A stretch of DNA of 8,506 bases from DASSHC01 sp035693105 (GTDB taxonomy: Bacteria; Chloroflexota; Chloroflexia; Thermomicrobiales; Thermomicrobiaceae), in NCBI GenBank assembly GCA_035693105.1, contig DASSHC010000440.1:1-8506 (forward strand), read 5' to 3'. How positions within the stretch are numbered: the stretch's first letter is position 1; the number at the start of each line of letters is the position of its first letter. Below the pieces are notes generated by a model that was not told where the DNA came from, ran no database searches, and saw only the letters and a list, made by a program, of their open reading frames with translations. Made by a program: the position numbers and the translations under genes. Of the stretch, positions 1 through 5,651 are shown one piece after another.

Positions 1-41
1 TCGACGACGACGCTGATGTGATCCAATCTCTTGATCGTCAT
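1..41 (-). CDS. VOC-family (glyoxalase/dioxygenase-like) protein, N-terminal fragment
   Basis: Only the first 13 codons are inside the window, reading leftward from an ATG at 41-39. The peptide is MTIKRLDHISVVV. This matches the opening beta strand of vicinal-oxygen-chelate proteins (glyoxalase I, bleomycin-resistance and extradiol dioxygenase-like), which typically begin with a short lead, then L-D-H-(I/V) and a run of small hydrophobics; the His at residue 8 would be the first metal ligand. No Shine-Dalgarno sequence precedes the ATG. Instead an extended -10 hexamer lies 7 bases upstream, so the transcript may be leaderless. The gene diverges from the amidohydrolase cluster. The enzyme's substrate cannot be inferred. 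With so few residues the call rests on the motif alone and could be wrong. Confidence 0.5.
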   Translation of the reverse strand, partial: MTIKRLDHISVVV

Positions 42-48
42 GTCCCGA

Positions 49-57
49 GTATAGCAG
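49..57 (-). promoter_or_regulatory. Extended -10 promoter giving a probable leaderless transcript
   Basis: Read on the minus strand, 57-49 is TGCTATACT: the extended -10 TGn followed by TATACT (5 of 6 matches to TATAAT). The TATACT ends 7 bases before the ATG at 41, so transcription would start at or next to the A of the start codon. The hexamer at the expected -35 position (77-72, TGGTCC) is a poor match, which an extended -10 can tolerate. This spacing is the known layout of leaderless genes in Actinobacteria, Deinococcus-Thermus and related phyla. Confidence 0.5.
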
Positions 58-117
58 AGGCCGTGCGCGGCGGACCACGCCGGCCGTTGTCGCGCCTTGG
101 ACGTGGTTGGCCGGGAG

Positions 118-451
118 ACGCAGGGAGATCAGGGCGCAGCCAGGCTGCAACAAGGCCAGATGGATGCCAGCCCGGTGCTTGTCGCGGATCTTCAGACGCT
201 GGAAGCGGTTGAGCCGGGAGGGCGTCCCTTCGGCAACCCACCGGTAGCGTCCCAGGCGGTTCTTGGGCTGGACACCGCAGCGTTGGCCGCGATCCGTTGG
301 GTTCTTGCCCGTTTCTTGGCGCCCGCGGGGCCGGCAACGCGGCGGAGTCCAGCGCGGCCCGGTCCGACACCTGGGGCCGTCCGCCCTTGGGCTTCAGCGG
401 CTCCGGCGAGAGCGGCCGCGCGATCCGCGCCCTCAGTGGGCTGCGCGGATT
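118..451 (-). pseudogene. Decayed, internally deleted IS5-type transposase remnant
   Basis: Two pieces of one transposase can be read on the minus strand in different frames. The right piece (451-341) contains RARIARPLSPEPLKPKGGRP then QVSDRAAL, which matches the N-terminal helical region of IS5-family (DUF4096-type) transposases, usually ...PLLP..KP.GGRP..DDR.AL. The left piece (about 300-118) contains NRLGRYRWVAEGTPSRLNRF followed by QRLKIRDKHRAGIHLA and GCALISL. This matches the conserved C-terminus R.RWVVERT.sWL.RFRRL..RyerRadih...L.CALI, which carries the catalytic Glu of the DDE triad. About 40 bases separate the pieces, whereas an intact gene has well over a hundred codons here carrying both catalytic Asp residues. 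The Glu is kept, but the usual Arg after it is Gly and the Trp of the W-L pair is Arg. No terminal inverted repeats or target duplication could be recognised. The rest of the 42-603 gap shows nothing else I can support apart from the flanking promoter and ribosome-binding site. Confidence 0.62.
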
Positions 452-603
452 CGGCCCGAGCATTCGATTCTGGACGGAGCCGGGCGGCCGGCGGCACGAT
501 GGTTCCGGGTTCACACCCAACCATGAACAGCACCCAACAACCCGCTTCCGCGCTAAACTTCGCCAGTGAACGAGCCACCGAGGCTGGGAAGGATGGGGCA
601 GCC

Positions 604-1824
604 ATGAGTCAGGAGCCGCTGGCGCCGCGCTACGACACCCTGATCAAGGGCGGCCGGGTGGTCGATCCCGGGGCCGGGCTGGTCGGCGACTACGATGTCG
701 CCATCCTGCGCGGCCGGGTCGAGCGGGTCGAAGCCGGTATCCCGGTCGAACACGCCGACGAAGTGATCGACGCCCGCGGCCAGATCGTCACGCCGGGGCT
801 GGTCGATCTCCACACGCACATCTACTGGGGCGTCACTTATTGGGGCATCGAGGCCGACCCGGTGGCGGCGCGCAGCGGCGTGACCACCTGGCTCGACGTC
901 GGCAGCGCCGGCGCCTACTCCTTCCCCGGCTTCCGCGAGTACATTGCCAAACCGAGCCGGGCGCGCATCTTCGCCCTGCTCAACCTCTCGGCCATCGGCC
1001 TGATCGCCCCCACCTTCGAGCTGGCCAACCTCGACTACCTCAACCTCGACCTGGCGACCGCCATCGTCGCGGAGAACCGCGACCTGATCCTCGGCATCAA
1101 GGCGCGCATCGACCGCAACACCACGCGCGGCGTCGGCATCGCGCCGCTCAAGCTGGCGCGCGAGCTGGCCGACCGCGTCGGGCTGCCGCTGATGGTCCAC
1201 ATCGGCGCTGGGCCGCCCACGTTGCACGAGATCATCCCACTGCTGCGGCCGGGCGACATCCTGACCCACTGCTTCACCGGCGGCGACATGCGCATTCTCG
1301 ACCCGGCGGGCCAGCTCTACCCGGCGGTGCGCGAGCTGCACGAGCGCGGCGTGATCTTCGACATCGGCCACGGCACCGGCTCCTTCAGCTACGAGGTGGC
1401 CGAGGCGATGCTCGACCACGGCTTCCCGCCCGACGTGATCAGCAGCGACATCCACCAGTTGGCAGTGCAGGGGCCGATGTTCGACCTGCCGACGACGCTC
1501 TCCAAGTTCCTCAACCTCGGCATGAGCCTGGAAGACGTCGTCGAGCGCGCCACCTCGCGCCCGGCCGCCGCCATGCGCCGCCCCGAGTTGGGCTCGCTCA
1601 AGCCGGGCAGCCTGGCCGACATCGCTCTCTTCCGCCAGGAGGAGGGGCAGTACGGCTTCTACGATGCGCAGATGAGCCGGCGCGGCGGCAGCCTGCGCCT
1701 GATCAACACGCTGACACTGGTCGATGGCCAAGCGCTGCCGCGCCTGCCCGAGCGCCCGCTGCACCTCTGGGCCACCCTGCCCGAGCACCAGCGCGGCGTC
1801 CCGGCACCGGAGGCGCGCGCGTGA
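604..1824 (+). CDS. Amidohydrolase/deacetylase-family metallohydrolase (COG3964 type)
   Basis: A 406-residue cytoplasmic binuclear metal hydrolase of the amidohydrolase superfamily. The N-terminal beta sandwich (1-62) contains the usual DTLIKGGRVVDPG opening. The barrel follows with the metal ligands H70 and H72 (VDLHTH), a candidate carboxylated lysine K166 (ILGIKARID), H199 (LMVHIG), H222 (ILTHCF) and the catalytic Asp D282 (SSDIHQ). The C-terminal LKPGSLADIALF is the second half of the sandwich. The GIKaRi and THCFTGG motifs point to the COG3964 branch, often misannotated as dihydroorotase or adenine deaminase. Characterised members (Atu3266 type) hydrolyse acetyl-(R)-mandelate-like esters, but the substrate here is unknown. 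The start at 604 is chosen because AAGGA at 589-593 precedes it by 10 bases and family homology begins there; the frame is open back to about 97 but encodes low-complexity sequence overlapping the transposase remnant. It is the first rightward gene of the cluster, 142 bases before the second amidohydrolase. Confidence 0.86.
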   Translation: MSQEPLAPRYDTLIKGGRVVDPGAGLVGDYDVAILRGRVERVEAGIPVEHADEVIDARGQIVTPGLVDLHTHIYWGVTYWGIEADPVAARSGVTTWLDVGSAGAYSFPGFREYIAKPSRARIFALLNLSAIGLIAPTFELANLDYLNLDLATAIVAENRDLILGIKARIDRNTTRGVGIAPLKLARELADRVGLPLMVHIGAGPPTLHEIIPLLRPGDILTHCFTGGDMRILDPAGQLYPAVRELHERGVIFDIGHGTGSFSYEVAEAMLDHGFPPDVISSDIHQLAVQGPMFDLPTTLSKFLNLGMSLEDVVERATSRPAAAMRRPELGSLKPGSLADIALFRQEEGQYGFYDAQMSRRGGSLRLINTLTLVDGQALPRLPERPLHLWATLPEHQRGVPAPEARA

Positions 1825-1850
1825 GCGACGGCAGGAATGGCCGGCGCCGG

Positions 1851-1941
1851 GGGAGCCCTCATCCGCCACGGGGAGCCCTCTCCCCCGCAGGGCTCCGTCC
1901 GGAGGGGGGTTGGGGTGAGGACCCCGGGCGTTGGGGTGAGG
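1851..1941. repeat. REP-like intergenic palindromic repeat
   Basis: The spacer between the two amidohydrolases is filled with repeat-like sequence. GGGAGCCCTC occurs at 1851-1860 and 1871-1880. GGAGCCCT (1872-1879) and AGGGCTCC (1889-1896) form a perfect 8-bp hairpin with a 9-base loop. TTGGGGTGAGG occurs at 1910-1920 and 1931-1941. The CCCTCAtCC ... GGGGTTGGGGTGAGG layout is an interspersed intergenic element seen in many high-GC genomes. The 13-mer at 1852-1864 reappears inverted in the next spacer (3339-3351). There is no T-run, so this is not a canonical terminator, though the RNA hairpin could affect transcript decay. Confidence 0.6.
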
Positions 1942-1966
1942 GCCCGTACACGAAAGGACGGCAACC

Positions 1967-3253
1967 ATGCGACTGATCATTCGAGCGGAGCGAGTGTTCG
2001 ACGGCAGCGGGGCGGCGCCGCGGGCCGCCGAGGTGGTGGTCGAGGGCGAGCGCATCGTCGAGGTCAACTACGGCGCCGGCACGCTGGCGCGCGACGACGA
2101 CCAGGTGCTGGAGCTGCGCGCGGGAACGCTGCTGCCGGGGCTGATCGACGCCCACGTCCACCTGATCGGCAGCGGCGAGCCGGGCGACCGCGCCTTCGGG
2201 CTGGGCGACATCGTCAACTCGATCCCCACGGTCACGCTCAATTGCTTCCGCAACGCCCAGCGCGACCTGGAGGCCGGCTTCACCACGGTGCGCGACGCCG
2301 CCTGCCGCTACTACGCCGACATCTCCCTGCGCGACGCGATCAACCGCGGCGAGCTGACCGGCCCGCGTATCTGGGCCTGCGGCCTCGGCATCACCTCGAC
2401 CGCCGGCCACATGGACCGCGAGAAGATCCTGCCGCCGCACCTCTCGCTCCCCGGCCCCAGCGCGGTGGCCGACGGCCCGGTCGAGGCGCGCACCGCCGTG
2501 CGCCAGAACCTGCGCTACGACGTCGACTTCATCAAGTTCAACGCCACCCTGACCGAGCACGTGCGCCGCTACCAGGCCTACTGCGCGCCCGAGATGACGG
2601 CCGAGACGATGCAGGCCCTGATCGAGGAGGCGCACTGGCACGGGCGACGCGTGACGGCGCACTGCTACGGCGGGCCGGGGGCCGACTGGGCGCTGGACGC
2701 CGGTATCGACGGCATCGAGCACGGCTTCTACCTCAGCGACGAGCAACTGGCGCGCATGGGCGAGCAGGGCACGGTCCTCTGCCCCACGCTCAGCGTCGTC
2801 GGCCGCTTCCGCGAGCAGGGCGCGCGTGCCCTGCCGCCCAACGCGCCGCACCTGGAAGCCTGGCGGCAGAAGGCGATCGCCAACGCCTGGAAGACAGCCG
2901 GGCGAGCCCATGAGCTGGGGGTGAAGATCATCTGCGGCACCGACGCCGCCATGCCCTACGTCACCCACGGCGGCAATGCCTACGAACTGGAGATGCTGGT
3001 CGAGGCCGGGCTGACGCCGGGCGAGGCGCTGGTCGCGGCCACCAGCGGCGCGGCCGAGGCCATCGCCTTCCCCGAGGTCGGCCGGATCGCGCCCGGCGCG
3101 TACGCCGACCTCGTCCTGGTCGACGGCGACCCGCTGGCCGACATCCGCGTGCTGCAGCAGCGCGAGCGCATCGCGCTGGTGATCAAGGGCGGCGCCATCG
3201 TCGCCGACCGCCGCGCCGCGGTCCCAACAGCGGTCCCGGCGGCCGCCGATTGA
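1967..3253 (+). CDS. Amidohydrolase, imidazolonepropionase/prolidase-like (COG1228 type)
   Basis: A 428-residue metal-dependent amidohydrolase of a different branch from its neighbour. Metal and catalytic residues can be seen in order: H63 and H65 (LIDAHVHLIG), K190 (VDFIKFNAT, the likely carboxylated bridging lysine), H232 (VTAHCYGG), H252 (GIEHGFYL) and D326 (CGTDAAMPYVTHGGN). The FTTVRDAAC segment (105-113) and the ending GRIAPGAYADLVLVDGDPL (372-390) are typical of COG1228 enzymes. Characterised relatives include imidazolonepropionase and, more closely by the K-F-(N/M/C) and GTDA..P..HG pattern, Xaa-Pro dipeptidases and L-Xaa-L-Arg/Lys carboxypeptidases. I infer hydrolysis of a peptide or acyl-amino-acid amide bond, which suits a cluster with a peptide-type importer. 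The histidine pathway is not supported because no hut genes are nearby. AAAGGA at 1953-1958 lies 8 bases before the ATG. No signal peptide, so it is cytoplasmic. Confidence 0.86.
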   Translation: MRLIIRAERVFDGSGAAPRAAEVVVEGERIVEVNYGAGTLARDDDQVLELRAGTLLPGLIDAHVHLIGSGEPGDRAFGLGDIVNSIPTVTLNCFRNAQRDLEAGFTTVRDAACRYYADISLRDAINRGELTGPRIWACGLGITSTAGHMDREKILPPHLSLPGPSAVADGPVEARTAVRQNLRYDVDFIKFNATLTEHVRRYQAYCAPEMTAETMQALIEEAHWHGRRVTAHCYGGPGADWALDAGIDGIEHGFYLSDEQLARMGEQGTVLCPTLSVVGRFREQGARALPPNAPHLEAWRQKAIANAWKTAGRAHELGVKIICGTDAAMPYVTHGGNAYELEMLVEAGLTPGEALVAATSGAAEAIAFPEVGRIAPGAYADLVLVDGDPLADIRVLQQRERIALVIKGGAIVADRRAAVPTAVPAAAD

Positions 3254-3267
3254 GGCCAATCGCGAGC

Positions 3268-3288
3268 GGGCGGGTTTCAAACCCGCCC
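3268..3288. repeat. GGGCGGGTTT palindrome (REP-like)
   Basis: GGGCGGGTTT at 3268-3277 and its exact complement AAACCCGCCC at 3279-3288 are separated by one base, starting 15 bases after the amidohydrolase stop. Followed by CTACGGCC, it looks like a widespread intergenic repeat of high-GC bacteria. It could act as a transcript-end hairpin, but no U-tract follows. Confidence 0.65.
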
Positions 3289-3305
3289 CTACGGCCGTAC
3301 CTGCT

Positions 3306-3351
3306 CCCCTTCTCCCAGAATTGGGAGAAGGGGCTGGGGGATGAGGGCTCC
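3306..3351. repeat. Intergenic hairpin repeat with 12-bp perfect stem
   Basis: CCCCTTCTCCCA (3306-3317) pairs perfectly with TGGGAGAAGGGG (3322-3333) across the loop GAAT. It is followed by GGATGAGGGCTCC (3339-3351), the exact reverse complement of 1852-1864. The whole reads, inverted, as CCCTCATCC..CCCCTTCTCCCA, the same element type as in the previous spacer. The stem is strong enough to fold in RNA and could attenuate or protect the transcript between the second amidohydrolase and the reductase. No T-run follows, so intrinsic termination is doubtful. Confidence 0.65.
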
Positions 3352-3371
3352 TCGGTGCTGGGAGTGAGGGT

Positions 3372-3379
3372 AAGGAGGT
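3372..3379 (+). promoter_or_regulatory. Near-consensus Shine-Dalgarno of the reductase gene
   Basis: AAGGAGGT at 3372-3379 is complementary to the 16S rRNA tail over 8 bases and lies 4 bases before the ATG at 3384. It is the best ribosome-binding site in the window and fixes the start of the reductase. It directly abuts the repeat-rich spacer. Confidence 0.8.
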
Positions 3380-3383
3380 CATC

Positions 3384-4427
3384 ATGCGCGTGACGGTTGT
3401 CGGGGCCGGGGCTATCGGCGGGACGGCGGGGGCGCTGCTGCATCAGGCGGGGCAGCAGGTCACGCTGGTCGACCGCGACGCCGCGCACGTGGCCGCGATC
3501 AACCGCGACGGCTTCCGCCTCAGCGGCGCCATCGAGTTGGTCGAGCCGGTGCCGGCGATCACGTCCGACCGGCTGCCGGAATTGGCGCAACACGAGGGGC
3601 CGCTCGGCATGGTGCTGCTGGCGGTCAAGGCGCTCGACACCGAGGCGGCCGTCGAGCAGATCCGGCCCCATCTGGCGCCGGAGGGCTTCATCGTCTCCTA
3701 TCAGAACGGGCTCAACGAGGAGCTGATCGCCTGCCTGGTCGGCCGCGAGCGCGCCATCGGCGCCTTCATCCACTACGGCGGCGACCTGGTCGAGCCGGGC
3801 CACGTGGTGCTCGCCAACCGGGTGCCCAGCTACCTCAGCGAGCTGGACGGCCGCGAGACGCCGCGCATCCGGGAGGTCGCCTCCGTCCTCGCGGCCGTCA
3901 CACCGACGATCGTCACCGACAATCTGGAGGGCTACCTCTGGGGCAAGCTCTGCTATGCCTCGCTCGCCTTCGCCGTCTCGATCGTCGACGCGCCGACCGA
4001 CGAGGTCGTCAGCGTCCCCCAGGCGCGGCGCGTGATTCGCCAGCTGGTGGCCGAGGTGGTGGACGTGGCCCACGCCCAGGGGATCCGGCTGGAGAACATC
4101 CACGGCTTCGAGCCGGCCATCTTCGACCGCGCCAACCCCAATCGGATCCCGGAGAGCGACGCCCTCTTCGACCGCTGGGCGGCGCGCGGCAAGACGGCCA
4201 TCAAGCGCCACATGGGCATTCACCGCGACATCAAGGTGCGTAAGCGCCGCACCGAGGTCGACTTCCAGGTCGGCCCGGTGGTCGAGCGCGGCGCGGCCGT
4301 GGGCGTGGCCACGCCGCTCAACGCCCTGCTGCAGCACCTCGTGCATCAGGTCGAGAACGGCGAGCGGCCGCAGGACTGGTCCAACATCGCGGAACTGGAC
4401 AAGGCCGCGGCCACGCTCGGCGCGTAA
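3384..4427 (+). CDS. Ketopantoate reductase (ApbA/PanE) family NAD(P)-dependent oxidoreductase
   Basis: A 347-residue cytoplasmic dehydrogenase of the 6-phosphogluconate-dehydrogenase-like fold. The Rossmann domain opens with GAGAIGG (G7, G9, G12). VKALDT (81-86, with K82) and YQNGLN (107-111, with N108) are the family's cofactor and substrate motifs. WGKL (186-189) supplies the presumed catalytic K188, and RRTEVDF (288-294) the conserved E291, followed by GVATPLN (307-313). Family members reduce 2-ketopantoate to pantoate, but many clustered with catabolic genes do other 2-keto/2-hydroxy chemistry. The second beta strand ends VTLVDRD, with acidic D30 where NADPH-specific enzymes usually have a neutral residue followed by Arg; this suggests possible NAD(H) use. 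No other pantothenate genes are present, so I do not assign panE. It is somewhat longer than E. coli PanE (about 300 residues). The gene follows the second amidohydrolase by 130 bases of repeats, and a new promoter begins just after its stop. Confidence 0.82.
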   Translation: MRVTVVGAGAIGGTAGALLHQAGQQVTLVDRDAAHVAAINRDGFRLSGAIELVEPVPAITSDRLPELAQHEGPLGMVLLAVKALDTEAAVEQIRPHLAPEGFIVSYQNGLNEELIACLVGRERAIGAFIHYGGDLVEPGHVVLANRVPSYLSELDGRETPRIREVASVLAAVTPTIVTDNLEGYLWGKLCYASLAFAVSIVDAPTDEVVSVPQARRVIRQLVAEVVDVAHAQGIRLENIHGFEPAIFDRANPNRIPESDALFDRWAARGKTAIKRHMGIHRDIKVRKRRTEVDFQVGPVVERGAAVGVATPLNALLQHLVHQVENGERPQDWSNIAELDKAAATLGA

Positions 4428-4432
4428 ACATC

Positions 4433-4461
4433 TTGACAGACGATGGCCGACTTCGTAGGAT
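4433..4461 (+). promoter_or_regulatory. Sigma-70-type promoter for the deacylase-transporter genes
   Basis: TTGACA (4433-4438) is a perfect -35. It is followed by a 17-base spacer and TAGGAT (4456-4461), which keeps the key T, A and final AT of the -10. The predicted transcription start is near 4468, giving a leader of about 123 bases before the GTG at 4591. The -35 begins 5 bases after the reductase stop. This makes the deacylase, solute-binding protein and permease genes a separately controlled unit, with possible read-through from upstream. Confidence 0.7.
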
Positions 4462-4480
4462 GCGGCCCCAAGTCGCATCC
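4458..4480. promoter_or_regulatory. Inverted repeat across -10 and transcription start, candidate operator
   Basis: GGATGCG (4458-4464) and CGCATCC (4474-4480) are exact reverse complements with a 9-base centre. The left arm lies within the -10 hexamer and the right arm just past the predicted transcription start, so a dimeric protein bound here would block RNA polymerase. The left arm is mostly upstream of the start, so the pair is unlikely to form an RNA hairpin. No regulator gene is in the window. Confidence 0.4.
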
Positions 4481-4507
4481 GGGCTGGACCTGGGTGAGGA
4501 TTGAAAC
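4472..4507 (+). repeat. Solitary CRISPR-repeat-like element in the leader
   Basis: These 36 bases have the anatomy of a type I (or III) CRISPR repeat. They start GTCGC and end GGATTGAAAC, whose last 8 bases match the classic crRNA 5' handle ATTGAAAC. A central stem pairs CATCCGGG (4476-4483) with CCTGGGTG (4489-4496) over all 8 positions, two of them G-U, around the loop CTGGA. The length of 36 is typical. Only one copy exists in the window, there is no spacer-repeat array, and no cas gene is visible. It begins about 4 bases after the predicted transcription start. It could be an array remnant, a CRISPR-resembling regulatory RNA, or a chance match. Confidence 0.4.
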
Positions 4508-4508
4508 G

Positions 4509-4522
4509 GCATTCCGGAATGC
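4509..4522. promoter_or_regulatory. Perfect 14-bp palindrome, candidate operator
   Basis: GCATTCCGGAATGC reads the same on both strands. It lies about 41 bases after the predicted transcription start and directly follows the CRISPR-like element. A symmetric site with a central CG is the form bound by LacI-type and several other dimeric repressors. The regulator is unknown. In RNA it would have almost no loop, which favours a DNA-binding role. Confidence 0.45.
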
Positions 4523-4590
4523 AGGGTATGTTCATCGACGGTGCCGCCGGCCGCGTGTTCCCCGTTCAACCGTGAGGAGAGGGCTGCCCC

Positions 4591-5583
4591 GTGAGTGCTG
4601 CTTCAGGTTCATCCGCCGCACGCTTTCCGCTGCTCGGCGCGCTCCAGCCGGGGACGGTTCAGCGGCATGAAGTGACGCTGCCGGGGGCGGCGCTGGCGGA
4701 CGAGCGCTGGCCGGTCATCAGCGTCAGCGGCGCGGCCCCGGGCCCGGCGCTCTTCGTCAATGCGGGGGTGCACGGCGGCGAGTACCCGGCGGTCGAGTCG
4801 GTCATCCAGCTGGGCCAGTTGCTCAACCCCAACGAGCTGGCCGGCACCGTGGTGCTGCTGCCGGTGCTCAATCTGCCCGCCTTCCGCCAGCGCAGCATGT
4901 ACGTCTGCCCGGTCGACAACCTCAACCCCAACCGCCAGTTTCCCGGCTCGCCGAGCGGCAGCTACAGCCAGCAGCTCGTCCACGCGCTGACCGAGGAGTT
5001 CATCGCGCGGGCGGACTACTACATCGACCTGCACGGCGGCGACATCGTGGAGGACCTGGCTCCGTTCGCGATCTGCCGCCAGGGGAGCGATCCGGTCGAT
5101 CAGCGCGCGCTGGAGCTGGCCAGGCTCTTTGGCCTCCCCTACGTGCTGGCGGTCGATAGCTCGTTCCAGTCCGGCAGCGGCACGCTGAGCTACAACGCCG
5201 GGGCCGCCCGCGGCGTGCCGAGCTTGATCGCCGAGGCGGGCGGGCTCGGCCTGCTGCGGCAGGGGGACGTCGACCTGTTGGTCAACGGCGTGCTGCGGGT
5301 GCTGGCGCATCTCGGCATGCGCGCCGCCACGGTGCCGGCCGCGCCCGCGCCCAGCGTGCTGAGCGAGTTCCGCTGGATCTACTCCCAGCACGCCGGCCTC
5401 TTCTATCCCTCGGTGAAGATCGAGGACCAGGTCAGCCAGGGCCAGGTCGTCGGCCGTATCGGTTCGCTCTTCGGCGACACCCTGGAGGAGGTCACCGCGC
5501 CGGTCGACGGCCCGGTCCTCTTCGTCATGGTCAACCCCTCGGTCCCGGCCAACGGGCTGTTGATGGGGATCGGGGTGAGCTGA
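4591..5583 (+). CDS. Succinylglutamate desuccinylase/aspartoacylase-family zinc deacylase
   Basis: A 330-residue cytoplasmic M14-like zinc hydrolase (COG3608/AstE-AspA group) expected to remove an acyl group from an N-acylated amino acid or related amide. Zinc ligands can be seen: H61 and E64 in VHGGEYPAVE, and H148 in YIDLHGGD. The substrate-binding LNPNRQFPG (111-119, with N114 and R115) follows, and E215 in IAEAGG is the likely catalytic Glu. The C-terminal 275-326 segment (KIEDQVSQGQVVGRIG, then VTAPVDGPVLF) is the family's beta domain, which resembles a biotinyl/lipoyl hammerhead. The start is GTG at 4591, preceded by GAGGAGA at 4574-4580, and homology begins soon after. The ectoine-degradation deacetylase DoeB and AstE itself belong to the same superfamily, but no partner genes of those pathways are seen, so the substrate stays open. 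It is the first gene after the strong promoter and sits 68 bases before the solute-binding protein gene, suggesting that the imported compound is its substrate. Confidence 0.85.
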   Translation: MSAASGSSAARFPLLGALQPGTVQRHEVTLPGAALADERWPVISVSGAAPGPALFVNAGVHGGEYPAVESVIQLGQLLNPNELAGTVVLLPVLNLPAFRQRSMYVCPVDNLNPNRQFPGSPSGSYSQQLVHALTEEFIARADYYIDLHGGDIVEDLAPFAICRQGSDPVDQRALELARLFGLPYVLAVDSSFQSGSGTLSYNAGAARGVPSLIAEAGGLGLLRQGDVDLLVNGVLRVLAHLGMRAATVPAAPAPSVLSEFRWIYSQHAGLFYPSVKIEDQVSQGQVVGRIGSLFGDTLEEVTAPVDGPVLFVMVNPSVPANGLLMGIGVS

Positions 5584-5587
5584 AATC

Positions 5588-5607
5588 GTCGCGGCGCGTG
5601 CCGCGGC
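5588..5607 (+). other. Intercistronic hairpin between deacylase and solute-binding protein genes
   Basis: GTCGCGGC (5588-5595) pairs with GCCGCGGC (5600-5607) around the loop GCGT: 8 pairs, one of them T-G. It starts 4 bases after the deacylase stop, with no T-run. Such hairpins ahead of solute-binding protein genes can stabilise or tune expression of the downstream mRNA; here that is inference. Confidence 0.4.
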
Positions 5608-5651
5608 GACCGCCTCCGGCGCATGGCTTGCCCGGAGAGAGTGGAGGAATG

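Noticed and set aside
554..559. TAAACT as a -10 for the first amidohydrolase.
   Set aside because: No acceptable -35 lies 16-18 bases upstream and there is no extended TG, so a single hexamer is not enough to support a promoter.
97..603. N-terminal extension of the first amidohydrolase, since its frame is open back to about 97 with an in-frame ATG at 523.
   Set aside because: The extension is low-complexity, overlaps the transposase remnant on the other strand and lacks family similarity. AAGGA and ATG at 589-606 fit the point where the amidohydrolase fold begins.
3306..3333. Rho-independent terminator after the second amidohydrolase.
   Set aside because: The 12-bp stem is strong but no T-run follows on either strand, and it matches a repeat family present in another spacer, so it is reported as a repeat.
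553..3385. Very long open frames on the minus strand opposite the amidohydrolases, up to about 500 codons.
   Set aside because: They are rich in Ala, Arg, Gly, Asp and Val with no recognisable motif, and mirror the codon bias of the GC-rich plus-strand genes, whose catalytic motifs are intact.
4472..4590. A true CRISPR array after the repeat-like 36-mer.
   Set aside because: No second copy follows at spacer distance. The only faint echo (GTTCAACC near 4564) does not match in length or structure, so only a solitary repeat-like element is reported.
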